Counted from the stretch's first letter, positions 35,283 to 45,490 are shown. The stretch: DNA of 64,000 nt from Ignavibacteriota bacterium (GCA_016713565.1 JADJOX010000007.1:372001-436000), one strand, 5' to 3'. Notes: generated from the letters alone by a model not told the origin. Translations and numbers: made by a program.

Positions 35283-35909
35283 TTAATTTAAAATCTTTTC
35301 TATTTTTTCAATAGCGCCTTTTTGAACCAATAAAATCTGATTGTTCAAAAGATCGTATGTTGATGCATTTATTGCTTCTAAAATCTGAACTTTATTTAAA
35401 TTTCTACCTGACTTATAAACGTTTTCCAAATTATCGTTAGTAAGTAGTAATGTTTTTTTGCCGTTTACATTCAAAGATTTCAAAATAGTTAAAAATTCTT
35501 TTGTCTTTGGAGCATCAAAATTGAAATCTTCGACAATAATAATTTGTTCAGCTTTGGCTTTGTAAGACAATGCTGATTTTCTCGCCAATTTATTCACTTT
35601 TTTGTTTACTGACTGTGAATAATTTCTTGGTTTAGGTCCAAATATTGAACCGCCGCCAACCCATAAAGGTGATCTAGATGAACCGGCACGAGCACCGCCT
35701 CTTCCTTTTTGTTTCCAAGGTTTTTTACCTCCGCCGTTTACTTCACTTCTTTCTTTAGCTTTGTGAGTTCCTTGTCTCTTGTTAGCAAGATGCGCCTTTA
35801 CCGATAAGTAAATAACATGATCGTTAGGCTCAATTGCGAAAATATTATCATTCAAACTGATTTGTTCACCAGTTTTTGAGCCATCTATTTTATAAACATC
35901 TAAATTCAT
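35283..35909 (-). CDS. rplD: Ribosomal protein L4
   Basis: 208 residues; lines the exit tunnel. The conserved loop region is KPWKQKGRGGARAGSSRSPL. In E. coli L4 represses the S10 operon; a hairpin upstream of rpsJ here (36886-36912) could be a target but this is unproven. Confidence 0.96.
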   Translation of the reverse strand: MNLDVYKIDGSKTGEQISLNDNIFAIEPNDHVIYLSVKAHLANKRQGTHKAKERSEVNGGGKKPWKQKGRGGARAGSSRSPLWVGGGSIFGPKPRNYSQSVNKKVNKLARKSALSYKAKAEQIIIVEDFNFDAPKTKEFLTILKSLNVNGKKTLLLTNDNLENVYKSGRNLNKVQILEAINASTYDLLNNQILLVQKGAIEKIEKILN

Positions 35910-35923
35910 CTGAATACCAAAAA

Positions 35924-36547
35924 TTACTTATTAATTTCTATTAGAGAGTTAATTGCACCAGGAATTGAACCTTTTACCAAAATTAAATTTTTATCTGAAA
36001 TAATTTTTATAATCTTAACGCTTTTCAAAGTTTTTTTGCTGTTTCCAGTTCTACCGGCCATTCTTTGTCCCTTAAATACTCTTGAAGGGAACGAGCTTGC
36101 GCCAATTGAACCGGGAGCTCTTAATCTGTCGCTTTGTCCGTGAGTTGTTCCGCCAACACCGCCAAATCCATGTCTTTTCATTACACCTTGAAAACCTTTT
36201 CCTTTGGTATAGCCTGTAACAGTAACTTTATCTCCTTCGTTAAACAAGGTAGTGTTAAGTTCATCGCCAATATTTAATTCATCGATATTAGAGTAATTCT
36301 TAAATTCTCTTAAAATTTGAACAGGCTCAGCATCAATTTTTGCATAAAATACTTTTTGTGCATTTGCAATATTTTTTATTTTTCTTTTTCCAAATCCAAT
36401 TTGAATTGACTTATAACCGTCTTTTTCAATAGTCTTTTTTGCGAATATTTTACAAGGACCAACCTCAAGAACTGTAACAGGTAAAAAGTTACCATCTTGA
36501 CTAAAGACATTAGTCATTCCAATTTTTTTTCCTAACAAACCTGGCAT
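35924..36547 (-). CDS. rplC: Ribosomal protein L3
   Basis: 207 residues; early 50S assembly protein near the peptidyl transferase centre. KGFQGVMKRHGFGGVGGTTHG and PSRVFKGQRMAGRTGN are present. The segment GSIGASSFPSRVFKG lacks the glutamines found in E. coli (GSIGQNQTPGKVFKG), so the PrmB methylation site is not conserved. Confidence 0.97.
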   Translation of the reverse strand: MPGLLGKKIGMTNVFSQDGNFLPVTVLEVGPCKIFAKKTIEKDGYKSIQIGFGKRKIKNIANAQKVFYAKIDAEPVQILREFKNYSNIDELNIGDELNTTLFNEGDKVTVTGYTKGKGFQGVMKRHGFGGVGGTTHGQSDRLRAPGSIGASSFPSRVFKGQRMAGRTGNSKKTLKSVKIIKIISDKNLILVKGSIPGAINSLIEINK

Positions 36548-36559
36548 TTTAATTTCCTA

Positions 36560-36868
36560 TTATAACTTAATCTCTATATCTACTCCCGCCGGTATATCTA
36601 ATTTACTTAAAGAATCGACGGTTTTATTATTTGAGTTATGAATATCAATTATTCTTTTATGAGATCTAATTTCAAACTGATCTCTAGATTTTTTATCAAC
36701 GTGTGGCGATCTTAAAACTGTATATATTGTTCTATCGGTTGGAAGAGGAATTGGACCAGAAACAACCGCACCCGTACTTTTAACAGTTTTAATAATTTTA
36801 TCCGTAGATTTATCAATCAAAATATGATCATATGATTTTAATCTTATTCTAATTTTTTGTCCAGCCAC
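36560..36868 (-). CDS. rpsJ: Ribosomal protein S10 (NusE)
   Basis: 102 residues; 30S protein and, as NusE, partner of NusG linking transcription to translation. IRIRLKSYDHILIDKS and GPIPLPTDRTIYTVLRSPHVDK are diagnostic. GTG start with GGAG seven bases upstream. First gene of the S10 cluster, following tuf after a hairpin. Confidence 0.97.
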   Translation of the reverse strand: MAGQKIRIRLKSYDHILIDKSTDKIIKTVKSTGAVVSGPIPLPTDRTIYTVLRSPHVDKKSRDQFEIRSHKRIIDIHNSNNKTVDSLSKLDIPAGVDIEIKL

Positions 36869-36885
36869 TTTGTCTCCATTTTAAC

Positions 36886-36912
36886 TTGGCTTGAATTTTT
36901 TATCCAAGCCAA
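36886..36912 (-). other. Stem-loop between tuf and rpsJ
   Basis: Eight-base-pair stem (TTGGCTTG/CAAGCCAA) with an eleven-base loop in the 59-base gap between the tuf stop and the rpsJ GTG. On the minus strand no T run follows, so it is not a standard terminator. It could be an RNA processing site, a 3' stabiliser for tuf, or a target for autoregulation of the S10 cluster. Confidence 0.5.
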
Positions 36913-36927
36913 ATTTAATAATATTTA

Positions 36928-38136
36928 TTATTGATAAATTTTTGTTACTAATCCAGCACCAACTGTTCTGCCGCCTTCACGAATAGCGAATCTTAAACCT
37001 TCATCCATAGCAATTTCAGTAATTAATTCAACTTTCAAGTTTACTTTATCGCCAGGCATAACCATTTCAGTTCCTTCAGGTAATGTAGCAACTCCTGTTA
37101 CGTCAGTGGTTCTGAAATAAAATTGAGGTCTATAACCGTTAAAGAAAGGAGTATGTCTTCCACCTTCTTCTTTTGAAAGAATATAAACTTCGCCTTCAAA
37201 AATTTTATGAGGAGTAATTGAACCAGTTTTAGCTAAAACCATACCTCTTTGAATTTCATTTTTATCAACACCGCGCATTAAAATACCGGCATTATCACCA
37301 GCCATTGCAGCATCTAATTCTTTTCTGAACATTTCAATACCGGTAACAACTGTTTTCTTGTGAACGCCTAGACCAATCAATTCAACTTCTTCACCTAATC
37401 TAACTTGTCCTCTTTCAACTCTTCCGGTAGCAACTGTACCTCTACCTGTAATAGAGAAAACATCTTCAACAGGCATAATGAAAGGTTTATCAACGTCTCT
37501 TGCAGGTATTGGAACATAAGAGTCAACTGCGTCCATAAGTTCCCAAATACAATTCATTCTTTCATCTGTAGCTGGAATTGAATCGTCACTTGAAGCCTCT
37601 AAAGCTTTTAATGCAGAACCTTTAATAATAGGAATATCATCACCAGGGAATTCATATTGTGTCAAAAGTTCTCTTAATTCCATTTCAACTAAATCAATTA
37701 ATTCTGGGTCATCTACCATGTCTACTTTATTCATAAAAACAACAATTTTCGGTACACCAACTTGGCGAGCTAATAGAATATGTTCTCTAGTTTGCGGCAT
37801 AGGTCCATCAGTAGCAGCTACAACAAGAATTGCTCCGTCCATTTGAGCGGCACCGGTGATCATGTTCTTTACATAATCTGCGTGACCAGGACAATCAACA
37901 TGTGCATAGTGTCTATTTGCGGTTGAATATTCAACGTGAGCAGTTGCAATTGTAATACCCCTTTCTCTTTCTTCAGGTGCATTATCAATACTGTCAAAAG
38001 TTCTTTTTTCTGAAAGACCTTTTTTTGATAAAGACATTGTAATTGCAGCTGTAAGAGTAGTTTTTCCATGATCAACATGTCCTATAGTACCAATATTGAC
38101 GTGAGGCTTACTCCTATCAAATTTTTCTTTTGCCAT
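36928..38136 (-). CDS. tuf: Elongation factor Tu
   Basis: 402-residue GTPase delivering aminoacyl-tRNA to the ribosome. G1 GHVDHGKT at 19-26, G3 DCPGHADYVKN, G4 NKVDM. It is the only tuf gene in the window, in the str-operon position after fusA; the second copy often present between tRNA-Thr and tRNA-Trp is replaced by rpmG. Confidence 0.98.
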   Translation of the reverse strand: MAKEKFDRSKPHVNIGTIGHVDHGKTTLTAAITMSLSKKGLSEKRTFDSIDNAPEERERGITIATAHVEYSTANRHYAHVDCPGHADYVKNMITGAAQMDGAILVVAATDGPMPQTREHILLARQVGVPKIVVFMNKVDMVDDPELIDLVEMELRELLTQYEFPGDDIPIIKGSALKALEASSDDSIPATDERMNCIWELMDAVDSYVPIPARDVDKPFIMPVEDVFSITGRGTVATGRVERGQVRLGEEVELIGLGVHKKTVVTGIEMFRKELDAAMAGDNAGILMRGVDKNEIQRGMVLAKTGSITPHKIFEGEVYILSKEEGGRHTPFFNGYRPQFYFRTTDVTGVATLPEGTEMVMPGDKVNLKVELITEIAMDEGLRFAIREGGRTVGAGLVTKIYQ

Positions 38137-38175
38137 TGATTCTCTCCTTGTTGTTTTCTCTTTTCTAAATTTATA

Positions 38176-40275
38176 TTAACTTGCAGTATTTTTTTTTGAT
38201 TGTGTTTTTTCTATAATTTCTTGAGCAACCGATTTAGGCACTTCAGAATATCTTGAAAATTGCATCGTATAAATTGCTCTTCCTTGAGTCATTGATCTAA
38301 CTGTTGTTGCATATCCAAACATTTCGGCCAAAGGAGCAGTTGCTTTAATAACTTGGGCATCTTTTCTGGATATAAATCCTTCTATTTTCCCTCGTCTTGA
38401 ATTAAGATCGCCCATTACATCACCCAAATATTCTTCAGGTGTTGTTACTTCAACACTCATTAATGGTTCAAGAATTACTGGATTTGCTTTTTTCGCGGCG
38501 GCCTTAAATCCCATGGATCCGGCAACTTTGAAAGAAATTTCATCAGAATCCACATCATGATAAGAACCATCAAACAATTTAACTTTAACATCCACTACTT
38601 GATAACCAGCTAATACACCATTTTTCATTGCTTCTTGTACACCATTAAGAACAGGATTTATATATTCTTTTGGTACAACACCACCAACAATAGCGTTTTC
38701 AAATTCAAAACCTTTTCCGGCTTCATTAGGTGAAACTTCGAGCCAAACGTGACCGTATTTACCTCTACCGCCGCTTTGTTTTACAAATTTACCTTCTGCC
38801 TGAACAGTAGAAGAAATTGTTTCTCTATAAGCTACTTGCGGTTTACCAACATTTGCATCAACCTTAAATTCTCTTTTCATTCTGTCAACTAGAATTTCCA
38901 AATGCAACTCGCCCATACCGCTAATAAGAGTCTGGTTTGTTTCATCATCAACATTAACTTTAAATGTTGGATCTTCATCTGATAATTTTTGCAATGCTTC
39001 CGATAATTTATCTTGATCGGCTTTTGTTTTTGGTTCAATGGCAATTTGAATTACAGGTTCAGGAAATGCCATTTTTTCAAGCATAACCGGATCATCTTCA
39101 GAGCATAATGTATCTCCGGTTCTTGTATTTTTAAGTCCAACAAATGCAGCGATGTCACCGGCTCTTACTTCGTCAATATCTACTCTATGATTTGCATGCA
39201 TTTCTAAAATTCTACCAACTCTTTCTTTTCTATCACTTACAGAATTATATACATATGATCCGGCTTTTAATATACCTGTATAAACTCTTATAAATGTTAA
39301 CTTTCCAACATAAGGATCAGTCATTATTTTAAAAGCCAGAGCAGTAAATTTCGATTTTTCATCAACTTTTCTTACAACTTTATCATCTTTATGCATATGA
39401 TGCGCAACTATTTCCGGAGTATCAATTGGTGATGGTAAAAAGTCAACCACCGTATCTAACAATTTTTGAACTCCTTTATTTTTAAAAGATGAACCACATA
39501 ATACTGGAATTATCTTTAATTCAATTGTAGCGCGTCTTAAAACATTTTTAATTTCAGTTTCAGTAATTTCTTTTCCTTCAAGATATTTTTCAAGCAATGA
39601 ATCATCAACGTCTGAAACTGCTTCAAGCATTAAAGTTCTATATTTATTTGTCATACCCATTAAATCGGTAGGTATTTCAATATCTTCAAATGTTGCACCT
39701 AAAGTATCCTCATTATACATTCTGGCTTTCATTGCTACCAAATCAATAACTCCAGCGAACAAATCTCCTTCGCCAATTGGCAGAGCGATTGGAACTGCAT
39801 TAGCTCCCAGCCTTTCTTTCATCATATCAACCGCATGATAAAAATCTGCACCGACTCTATCCATTTTATTAACAAATGCTATTCTGGGTACTTTGTATTT
39901 ATCAGCTTGTCTCCATACAGTTTCTGATTGCGGTTCAACACCTCCAACGGCACAGAACAAAGCAATAGCTCCATCTAAAACTCTTAATGATCTTTCAACT
40001 TCAACTGTAAAATCTACGTGGCCAGGTGTATCAATAATATTAATTTGATGCCCTCTCCATTCTGTTGAAGTCGCGGCACTTGTTATAGTAATACCACGTT
40101 CTTTTTCCTGCTCCATCCAGTCCATTGTTGCAGCGCCATCATGTACTTCTCCAATTTTATGAACTCTACCGGTATAGTATAGTATTCTTTCTGTTGTTGT
40201 AGTTTTACCGGCGTCAATGTGAGCCATGATGCCAATATTTCTAACTTTCGATATTTCTACTCTTTTTGCAGCCAT
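38176..40275 (-). CDS. fusA: Elongation factor G
   Basis: 699-residue translocase GTPase. G1 AHIDAGKT at 18-25, G3 DTPGHVDF, G4 NKMDR, followed by the five-domain architecture with RGITITSAA as the switch I region. Full length and in the standard order rpsG-fusA-tuf. Confidence 0.98.
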   Translation of the reverse strand: MAAKRVEISKVRNIGIMAHIDAGKTTTTERILYYTGRVHKIGEVHDGAATMDWMEQEKERGITITSAATSTEWRGHQINIIDTPGHVDFTVEVERSLRVLDGAIALFCAVGGVEPQSETVWRQADKYKVPRIAFVNKMDRVGADFYHAVDMMKERLGANAVPIALPIGEGDLFAGVIDLVAMKARMYNEDTLGATFEDIEIPTDLMGMTNKYRTLMLEAVSDVDDSLLEKYLEGKEITETEIKNVLRRATIELKIIPVLCGSSFKNKGVQKLLDTVVDFLPSPIDTPEIVAHHMHKDDKVVRKVDEKSKFTALAFKIMTDPYVGKLTFIRVYTGILKAGSYVYNSVSDRKERVGRILEMHANHRVDIDEVRAGDIAAFVGLKNTRTGDTLCSEDDPVMLEKMAFPEPVIQIAIEPKTKADQDKLSEALQKLSDEDPTFKVNVDDETNQTLISGMGELHLEILVDRMKREFKVDANVGKPQVAYRETISSTVQAEGKFVKQSGGRGKYGHVWLEVSPNEAGKGFEFENAIVGGVVPKEYINPVLNGVQEAMKNGVLAGYQVVDVKVKLFDGSYHDVDSDEISFKVAGSMGFKAAAKKANPVILEPLMSVEVTTPEEYLGDVMGDLNSRRGKIEGFISRKDAQVIKATAPLAEMFGYATTVRSMTQGRAIYTMQFSRYSEVPKSVAQEIIEKTQSKKNTAS

Positions 40276-40293
40276 TTAATCTTTATTTATCCT

Positions 40294-40761
40294 TTACCAT
40301 TTGAAATGTGCAAATGCTTTATTTGCATCAGCCATTCTATGAACATCTTCTTTTTTCTTTACAGCAGAACCTTCACCATTAGAGGCTGCTAATAATTCGG
40401 CAGCTAATTTTGCTGTCATTGTTTTGTCTTTTCTATCTCTTGAATAATTTTTCAACCATCTGAATGCTAAAGCAACTCTTCGTTCAGGTCTAACTTCCAT
40501 AGGAACCTGATAAGTTGCACCACCAACTCTTCTACTTCTAACCTCAACATAAGGTTGAACATTTGATACCGCTTTCTTAAAAACTTCCAAAGCAGGTTTT
40601 TTTGTCTTTTCTTCTAATAGTTCAAAACTTCCATATACAACTTTTCGGGCAACAGTTTTTTTACCATCCCACATAATGTAATTAATAAATTTAGCAACCA
40701 ATAAATCATTATACTTAGGATCTGGTTTAATGTATCTTTTTTCTGCGCGTCTTTTTCTCAT
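40294..40761 (-). CDS. rpsG: Ribosomal protein S7
   Basis: 155 residues; nucleates the 30S head and contacts E-site tRNA. Opening MRKRRAEKRYIKPDPKYND and VRSRRVGGATYQVPMEVRPE are diagnostic. Starts three bases after the rpsL stop. Confidence 0.97.
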   Translation of the reverse strand: MRKRRAEKRYIKPDPKYNDLLVAKFINYIMWDGKKTVARKVVYGSFELLEEKTKKPALEVFKKAVSNVQPYVEVRSRRVGGATYQVPMEVRPERRVALAFRWLKNYSRDRKDKTMTAKLAAELLAASNGEGSAVKKKEDVHRMADANKAFAHFKW

Positions 40762-40764
40762 AGT

Positions 40765-41142
40765 TTATTTCGCTTTTGGTTTTTTAGTACCGTATTTTGA
40801 TCTTCCTTTTTTTCTTTCATCAACACCGCTTGTATCCAGTGCTCCACGAATAATGTGGTATCTTACTCCAGGTAAATCTTTAATTCTTCCGCCTCTAATA
40901 AGAACGATTGAATGTTCTTGTAAATTGTGTCCTTCTCCAGGAATATATGCTGTAACTTCGTTACCATTTGTTAATCTTACTCTTGCAACTTTTCTTAATG
41001 CAGAATTTGGTTTTTTAGGAGTAGTTGTATATACTCTTGTGCAAACTCCGCGTTTTTGTGGACAGGCATTTAATGCTGGTGCCTTATTTTTTGCAAGAAT
41101 TTGTGTTCTACCTTTTCTAACCAACTGACTTATTGTTGGCAC
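40765..41142 (-). CDS. rpsL: Ribosomal protein S12
   Basis: 125 residues; decoding-centre protein. TTPKKPNSALRKVARVRL and RGGRIKDLPGVRYHIIRGA contain the two lysines whose mutation gives streptomycin resistance (both wild type) and the aspartate that is methylthiolated by RimO in E. coli. GTG start with GGAGG four bases upstream. First gene of the str unit, with a promoter candidate overlapping the rpoC terminator. Confidence 0.97.
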   Translation of the reverse strand: MPTISQLVRKGRTQILAKNKAPALNACPQKRGVCTRVYTTTPKKPNSALRKVARVRLTNGNEVTAYIPGEGHNLQEHSIVLIRGGRIKDLPGVRYHIIRGALDTSGVDERKKGRSKYGTKKPKAK

Positions 41143-41183
41143 TTATCCTCCATTTGCTATGCACTTATAAAAAATTCAGATTC

Positions 41184-41215
41184 AAAATATAAAAATATCC
41201 CTTGGTATTAGCAAG
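41184..41215 (-). promoter_or_regulatory. Candidate rpsL promoter inside the rpoC terminator
   Basis: CTTG, 20 bases, TATATTTT on the minus strand. CTTG is part of the terminator stem and the TATATTTT lies in its T run, so termination of the rpoBC transcript and initiation of the str transcript would share the same 35 bases. The predicted start leaves about a 35-base leader for rpsL. Confidence 0.4.
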
Positions 41216-41222
41216 GGATATT
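41188..41222 (-). terminator. Rho-independent terminator after rpoC
   Basis: Eleven-base-pair stem (AATATCCCTTG with its complement), seven-base loop, then TTTATATTTT on the minus strand, 29 bases after the rpoC stop. It separates the rif block from the str block. Confidence 0.85.
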
Positions 41223-41251
41223 GTATTATTTTTATATATTTTTAAATAATT

Positions 41252-44200
41252 TTACACTTCTAATTGCTCTTTTTCCACCGTGTTTTCTGTTTCAATATTT
41301 TCTTGTTCAACTGTTAGAATAATATTATCGTATTTCTTCAATCCGGTTCCTGCAGGTATAATATGACCCATGATAACATTTTCTTTTAATCCACCTAAAG
41401 TATCGACTTTAGCAGAAATTGCAGCATTTGTGAGCACTTTGGTTGTTTCTTGGAAAGATGCCGCTGATAAGAAGCTTTCTGTTGATAATGCTGCTTGCGT
41501 AATTCCTAATAAAATATTTCCAAATGTAGCTGGTTCAGCTTCTCTTATTTCTATTTTACCTTTGTCTTTACGCGTTAATTCCGTATTTAATTCTCTTAAT
41601 TTACTCTTTGTTAATAAATCGCCAGTCATTAAACTTGAATCACCAGGATTCTCTACAACAACCATAGATTTCACTTTATCATTTTCTTCAATAAATTTGA
41701 TTCTGTTGACTAAATCTTCTTCAATAAACAATGTATCACCTGAAGAAATAACTTGCAGTTTCTGCAACATTTGTTTTACTATAACTTCAATGTGCTTATC
41801 ATTGATTTTAACACCCTGAAGCCTGTAAACGTCCTGAATTTCATTTACTAAATATTCCTGAACCGCATTTGTTCCTTTAATTTTCAAAATATCATGCGGA
41901 TCAATTGGACCATCGGTAATTTTTTCACCTGCAGGTATTTCATCGCCTTCTTGAACCAAAATATGTTTTCCATAAGAAACATTATAAACTTTTTGAATAG
42001 ATCCGTCAAAAGATTCTACTATTATTTCTCTTGATCCTTTTTTTCTTGCTCCGAATTTTACAATACCTTCAATTTCCGAAACTACTGCCGGATCATGCGG
42101 ACTTCTTGCTTCGAAAAGTTCTGTTACTCTTGGTAAACCGCCTGTGATATCTCTTGATTTTGAAGTTGATTTAGAAATTTTTGCCAATATTGTACCGGCT
42201 TCAACTTTTTCACCTTCATCTATTGCCAAATATGCATTGGTCGGTAAGTTAAATAACTTTTCACTTCCGTCTTCAGCAGTAATTTTAATACTTGGTGTTA
42301 AATTTTTATCCTTTGACTCGATTACAACTTTTTGAACGTGACCGGTTTGTTCATCGGCAACCTGCTGTATTGTAATGTTATCTACAAAATCTGAAAAAGA
42401 AACTCTACCGGCAACGTCAGTCAAAATTACAGCATTATACGGATCGTGATTGTACAGAGCTACTCTTTTCTTAACAACTTGACCTTCATTAACGAGCAGT
42501 TCTGAACCGTACGGAATATCATATTTCTTTATTTGACGGTTATCATCATCGTAAATTCCGATTGAGCCTCTACGACCGGTAACAACTTTAACAACTCCTC
42601 TAAAATCTTGCTTTTCAACGTAACTAATTCTATCAAATTGAACTTTTCCATCAACACTTGATTCAACTTGCGATTGACTTGCAATACGTGATGAAGTACC
42701 GCCAAGGTGGAAAGTTCTTAATGTAAGCTGGGTACCCGGTTCACCGATTGACTGAGCCGCAACTATTCCAACAGCTTCGCCGATATCGGCAATATTTCCC
42801 GTTGTTAAATTTCTTCCGTAACATTTTGCACAAACACCGCGTTTAGATTCACATGTTAATACAGTTCTTATATATACAGAATCAATGTTTGCTTCATCTA
42901 TTTTTTCAGCTATTTCTTCAGAAATTAATTCGCCAGCTTCAATCAACAATTCATCCGTTTTGGGATCATAAACATCTTCTTGAGTTGTTCTACCAATAAT
43001 TCTTTCTGCTAATGGTTCTCGTTCAAGTTCAACATCTTTTAATGCTGAAACATAAACGCCTCTAATAGTACCGCAATCTAGTTCAGAAATAATAACGTCT
43101 TGAGCTACGTCGCAAAGTCTTCTTGTCAAATAACCCGCGTCAGCAGTTTTTAATGCAGTATCTGCCAAACCTTTTCTAGCTCCGTGGGTAGAAATAAAGT
43201 ACTCGAGAACGGATAGTCCTTCTTTAAAATTTGCTACAATTGGATTTTCAATAATTTCACCAGACTGCCCCGTTAAGCTTTTTTGAGGTTTCATCATCAA
43301 ACCTCTCATTCCAGCCAACTGACGAACCTGTTCTTGAGAACCTCTCGCACCGGAATCAACCATCATATGAAGAGAATTAAATCCATGCTGATCTACTTTG
43401 ATTTTTTCCATCAACAATTTACTTACATCGTTTGTAGTATGCGTCCAAACGTCGATAATTTTATTATATCTTTCAGCATCAGTTATCAAACCTTGTTCAT
43501 GTTCATCTAAAATAGATGTAACTTTTTTATTAGAATCATTTATCAAAGTTTTCTTTTCATCCGGTACAATCATATCGCTAAAGCTAATTGAAATTCCTGC
43601 TTTTGTTGCATACTTAAATCCTAAATCTTTCAAGTTATCAAGGAATTTTGATGTTACTTCATTTCCTAACCTAATAAACATTTTATAAATAAAACCGCTG
43701 AATACTTTTTTAATCAATAATTCATTGAAAAACTGCATTTCTTTTGGAACAATTTGATTAAAGATTACACGTCCGGTTGTTGTTTCAATAAACTTACCGT
43801 CAAATTTATATTTGATCTTTGCATGCAGATCCAATTCTCCGGCATTGTAAGCAATAATTACTTCTTTTTCACTGCTATACATTGAGCCTTCACCTTTTGC
43901 TCCGGCTCTAACTTTTGTAAGATAGTAACATCCTAAAACGATATCCTGCGTTGGAACAACAATCGGACTTCCGTTTTGAGGAGATAAAATATTATGACTT
44001 GAAAGCATTAAAACTGAAGCTTCCAATTGAGCTTCATAAGAAAGCGGAACATGCACGGCCATTTGATCACCATCAAAATCCGCATTGAAAGCAGTACAAA
44101 CCATAGGGTGAAGCTGAATGGCTTTACCATCTATTAATTTTGGCTGGAATGCTTGAATTCCAAGTCTATGCAATGTTGGAGCACGGTTTAATAATATTGG

Positions 44201-45490
44201 ATGACCAACAATTAATTTTTCCAAAATATCCCATACAATCGATTCTTTTCTATCAACAGCTTTTCTAGCACTTTTTACCGTTTTATAATATCCTCTATCA
44301 AGCAGTTTTCTAATAATGAATGGTTTAAATAATTCAACCGCCATATCTTTAGGAAGACCGCATTCGTGCAGTTTTAGTTCAGGCCCAACTACAATAACTG
44401 AACGGCCCGAATAATCAACTCTCTTACCAAGAAGGTTCTGTCTAAATCTTCCTTGTTTCCCTTTTAGCATATCGCTTAAGGACTTTAAAGGACGATTTCC
44501 ATCGCTTCTTACAGCGCTTGAACGTCTTGAATTATCGAACAAAGCATCAACTGATTCTTGAAGCATTCTTTTTTCATTTCGCAAAATCACTTCTGGAGCT
44601 TTAATATCGATTAATCTCTTAAGACGGTTATTTCTAATAATAACTCTTCTATAAAGATCATTTAGATCACTTGTAGCAAATCTTCCGCCTTCCAATGGAA
44701 CTAATGGTCTTAATTCCGGAGGAATAACAGGAATTACACTCAATACCATCCATTCAGGTTTATTTGGAACTTTGCCTTCATATTCTCTAAAAGCTTCTAA
44801 AACTCTTAGTCTTTTTAAAATATCCGCACTTTTTTGCTGTGATGTTTCGGTTTTAAGCTCAGCTTTTAATTCTCTAAATGTTTTTTCAACATCCACGCCT
44901 CGCAGCAAATGTCTGACTCCGTCACCACCAATTTTTGCAACAAACTTCTTAGGATCATCATCTTCTAATGAATCATTATCATGCGGTAAAGAATTAAGAA
45001 TTTCAAAATATTGGTCTTCAGAAATCAAATCCTTATGATTTAATCCTGTTACGCCGGGGTTAATTACGGCATATGACTCGTAATAAATGATTTTTTCTAA
45101 ATCTTTAGTTTTCATTCCAATAATATTTCCAATTTTGGAAGGCAATGATTTGAAAAACCATATATGAACAACCGGAACCGCAAGACTAATATGACCCATT
45201 CTTTCGCGTCTAACACTTTTAAGAATTACTTCAACACCGCAGCGATCGCAAACTATTCCTTTATATCTAATACCTTTATATTTTCCGCAAGCACATTCCC
45301 AATCCTTAACAGGTCCAAAAATTTTCTCGCAGAAAAGTCCATCTTTTTCGGGTCTAAACGATCTATAATTTATTGTTTCCGGTTTAGTTACTTCTCCATG
45401 TGAACGAGATAGTATATCGTCCGGACTTGCTAAACTTACTGTTAGTTGATCAATATGCTTTATTTTAGCTTCTTGATTTCTAAATCTCAT
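41252..45490 (-). CDS. rpoC: DNA-directed RNA polymerase subunit beta-prime
   Basis: 1412 residues. The N-terminal zinc site has Cys66, Cys68, Cys81 and Cys84; the catalytic loop NADFDGDQMAVH holds the three metal-binding aspartates; a second zinc site (CESKRGVCAKC) and QSIGEPGTQLTLRTFH follow. Length fits Bacteroidota-type beta-prime. Follows rpoB by 37 bases and ends at a terminator. Confidence 0.98.
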   Translation of the reverse strand: MRFRNQEAKIKHIDQLTVSLASPDDILSRSHGEVTKPETINYRSFRPEKDGLFCEKIFGPVKDWECACGKYKGIRYKGIVCDRCGVEVILKSVRRERMGHISLAVPVVHIWFFKSLPSKIGNIIGMKTKDLEKIIYYESYAVINPGVTGLNHKDLISEDQYFEILNSLPHDNDSLEDDDPKKFVAKIGGDGVRHLLRGVDVEKTFRELKAELKTETSQQKSADILKRLRVLEAFREYEGKVPNKPEWMVLSVIPVIPPELRPLVPLEGGRFATSDLNDLYRRVIIRNNRLKRLIDIKAPEVILRNEKRMLQESVDALFDNSRRSSAVRSDGNRPLKSLSDMLKGKQGRFRQNLLGKRVDYSGRSVIVVGPELKLHECGLPKDMAVELFKPFIIRKLLDRGYYKTVKSARKAVDRKESIVWDILEKLIVGHPILLNRAPTLHRLGIQAFQPKLIDGKAIQLHPMVCTAFNADFDGDQMAVHVPLSYEAQLEASVLMLSSHNILSPQNGSPIVVPTQDIVLGCYYLTKVRAGAKGEGSMYSSEKEVIIAYNAGELDLHAKIKYKFDGKFIETTTGRVIFNQIVPKEMQFFNELLIKKVFSGFIYKMFIRLGNEVTSKFLDNLKDLGFKYATKAGISISFSDMIVPDEKKTLINDSNKKVTSILDEHEQGLITDAERYNKIIDVWTHTTNDVSKLLMEKIKVDQHGFNSLHMMVDSGARGSQEQVRQLAGMRGLMMKPQKSLTGQSGEIIENPIVANFKEGLSVLEYFISTHGARKGLADTALKTADAGYLTRRLCDVAQDVIISELDCGTIRGVYVSALKDVELEREPLAERIIGRTTQEDVYDPKTDELLIEAGELISEEIAEKIDEANIDSVYIRTVLTCESKRGVCAKCYGRNLTTGNIADIGEAVGIVAAQSIGEPGTQLTLRTFHLGGTSSRIASQSQVESSVDGKVQFDRISYVEKQDFRGVVKVVTGRRGSIGIYDDDNRQIKKYDIPYGSELLVNEGQVVKKRVALYNHDPYNAVILTDVAGRVSFSDFVDNITIQQVADEQTGHVQKVVIESKDKNLTPSIKITAEDGSEKLFNLPTNAYLAIDEGEKVEAGTILAKISKSTSKSRDITGGLPRVTELFEARSPHDPAVVSEIEGIVKFGARKKGSREIIVESFDGSIQKVYNVSYGKHILVQEGDEIPAGEKITDGPIDPHDILKIKGTNAVQEYLVNEIQDVYRLQGVKINDKHIEVIVKQMLQKLQVISSGDTLFIEEDLVNRIKFIEENDKVKSMVVVENPGDSSLMTGDLLTKSKLRELNTELTRKDKGKIEIREAEPATFGNILLGITQAALSTESFLSAASFQETTKVLTNAAISAKVDTLGGLKENVIMGHIIPAGTGLKKYDNIILTVEQENIETENTVEKEQLEV

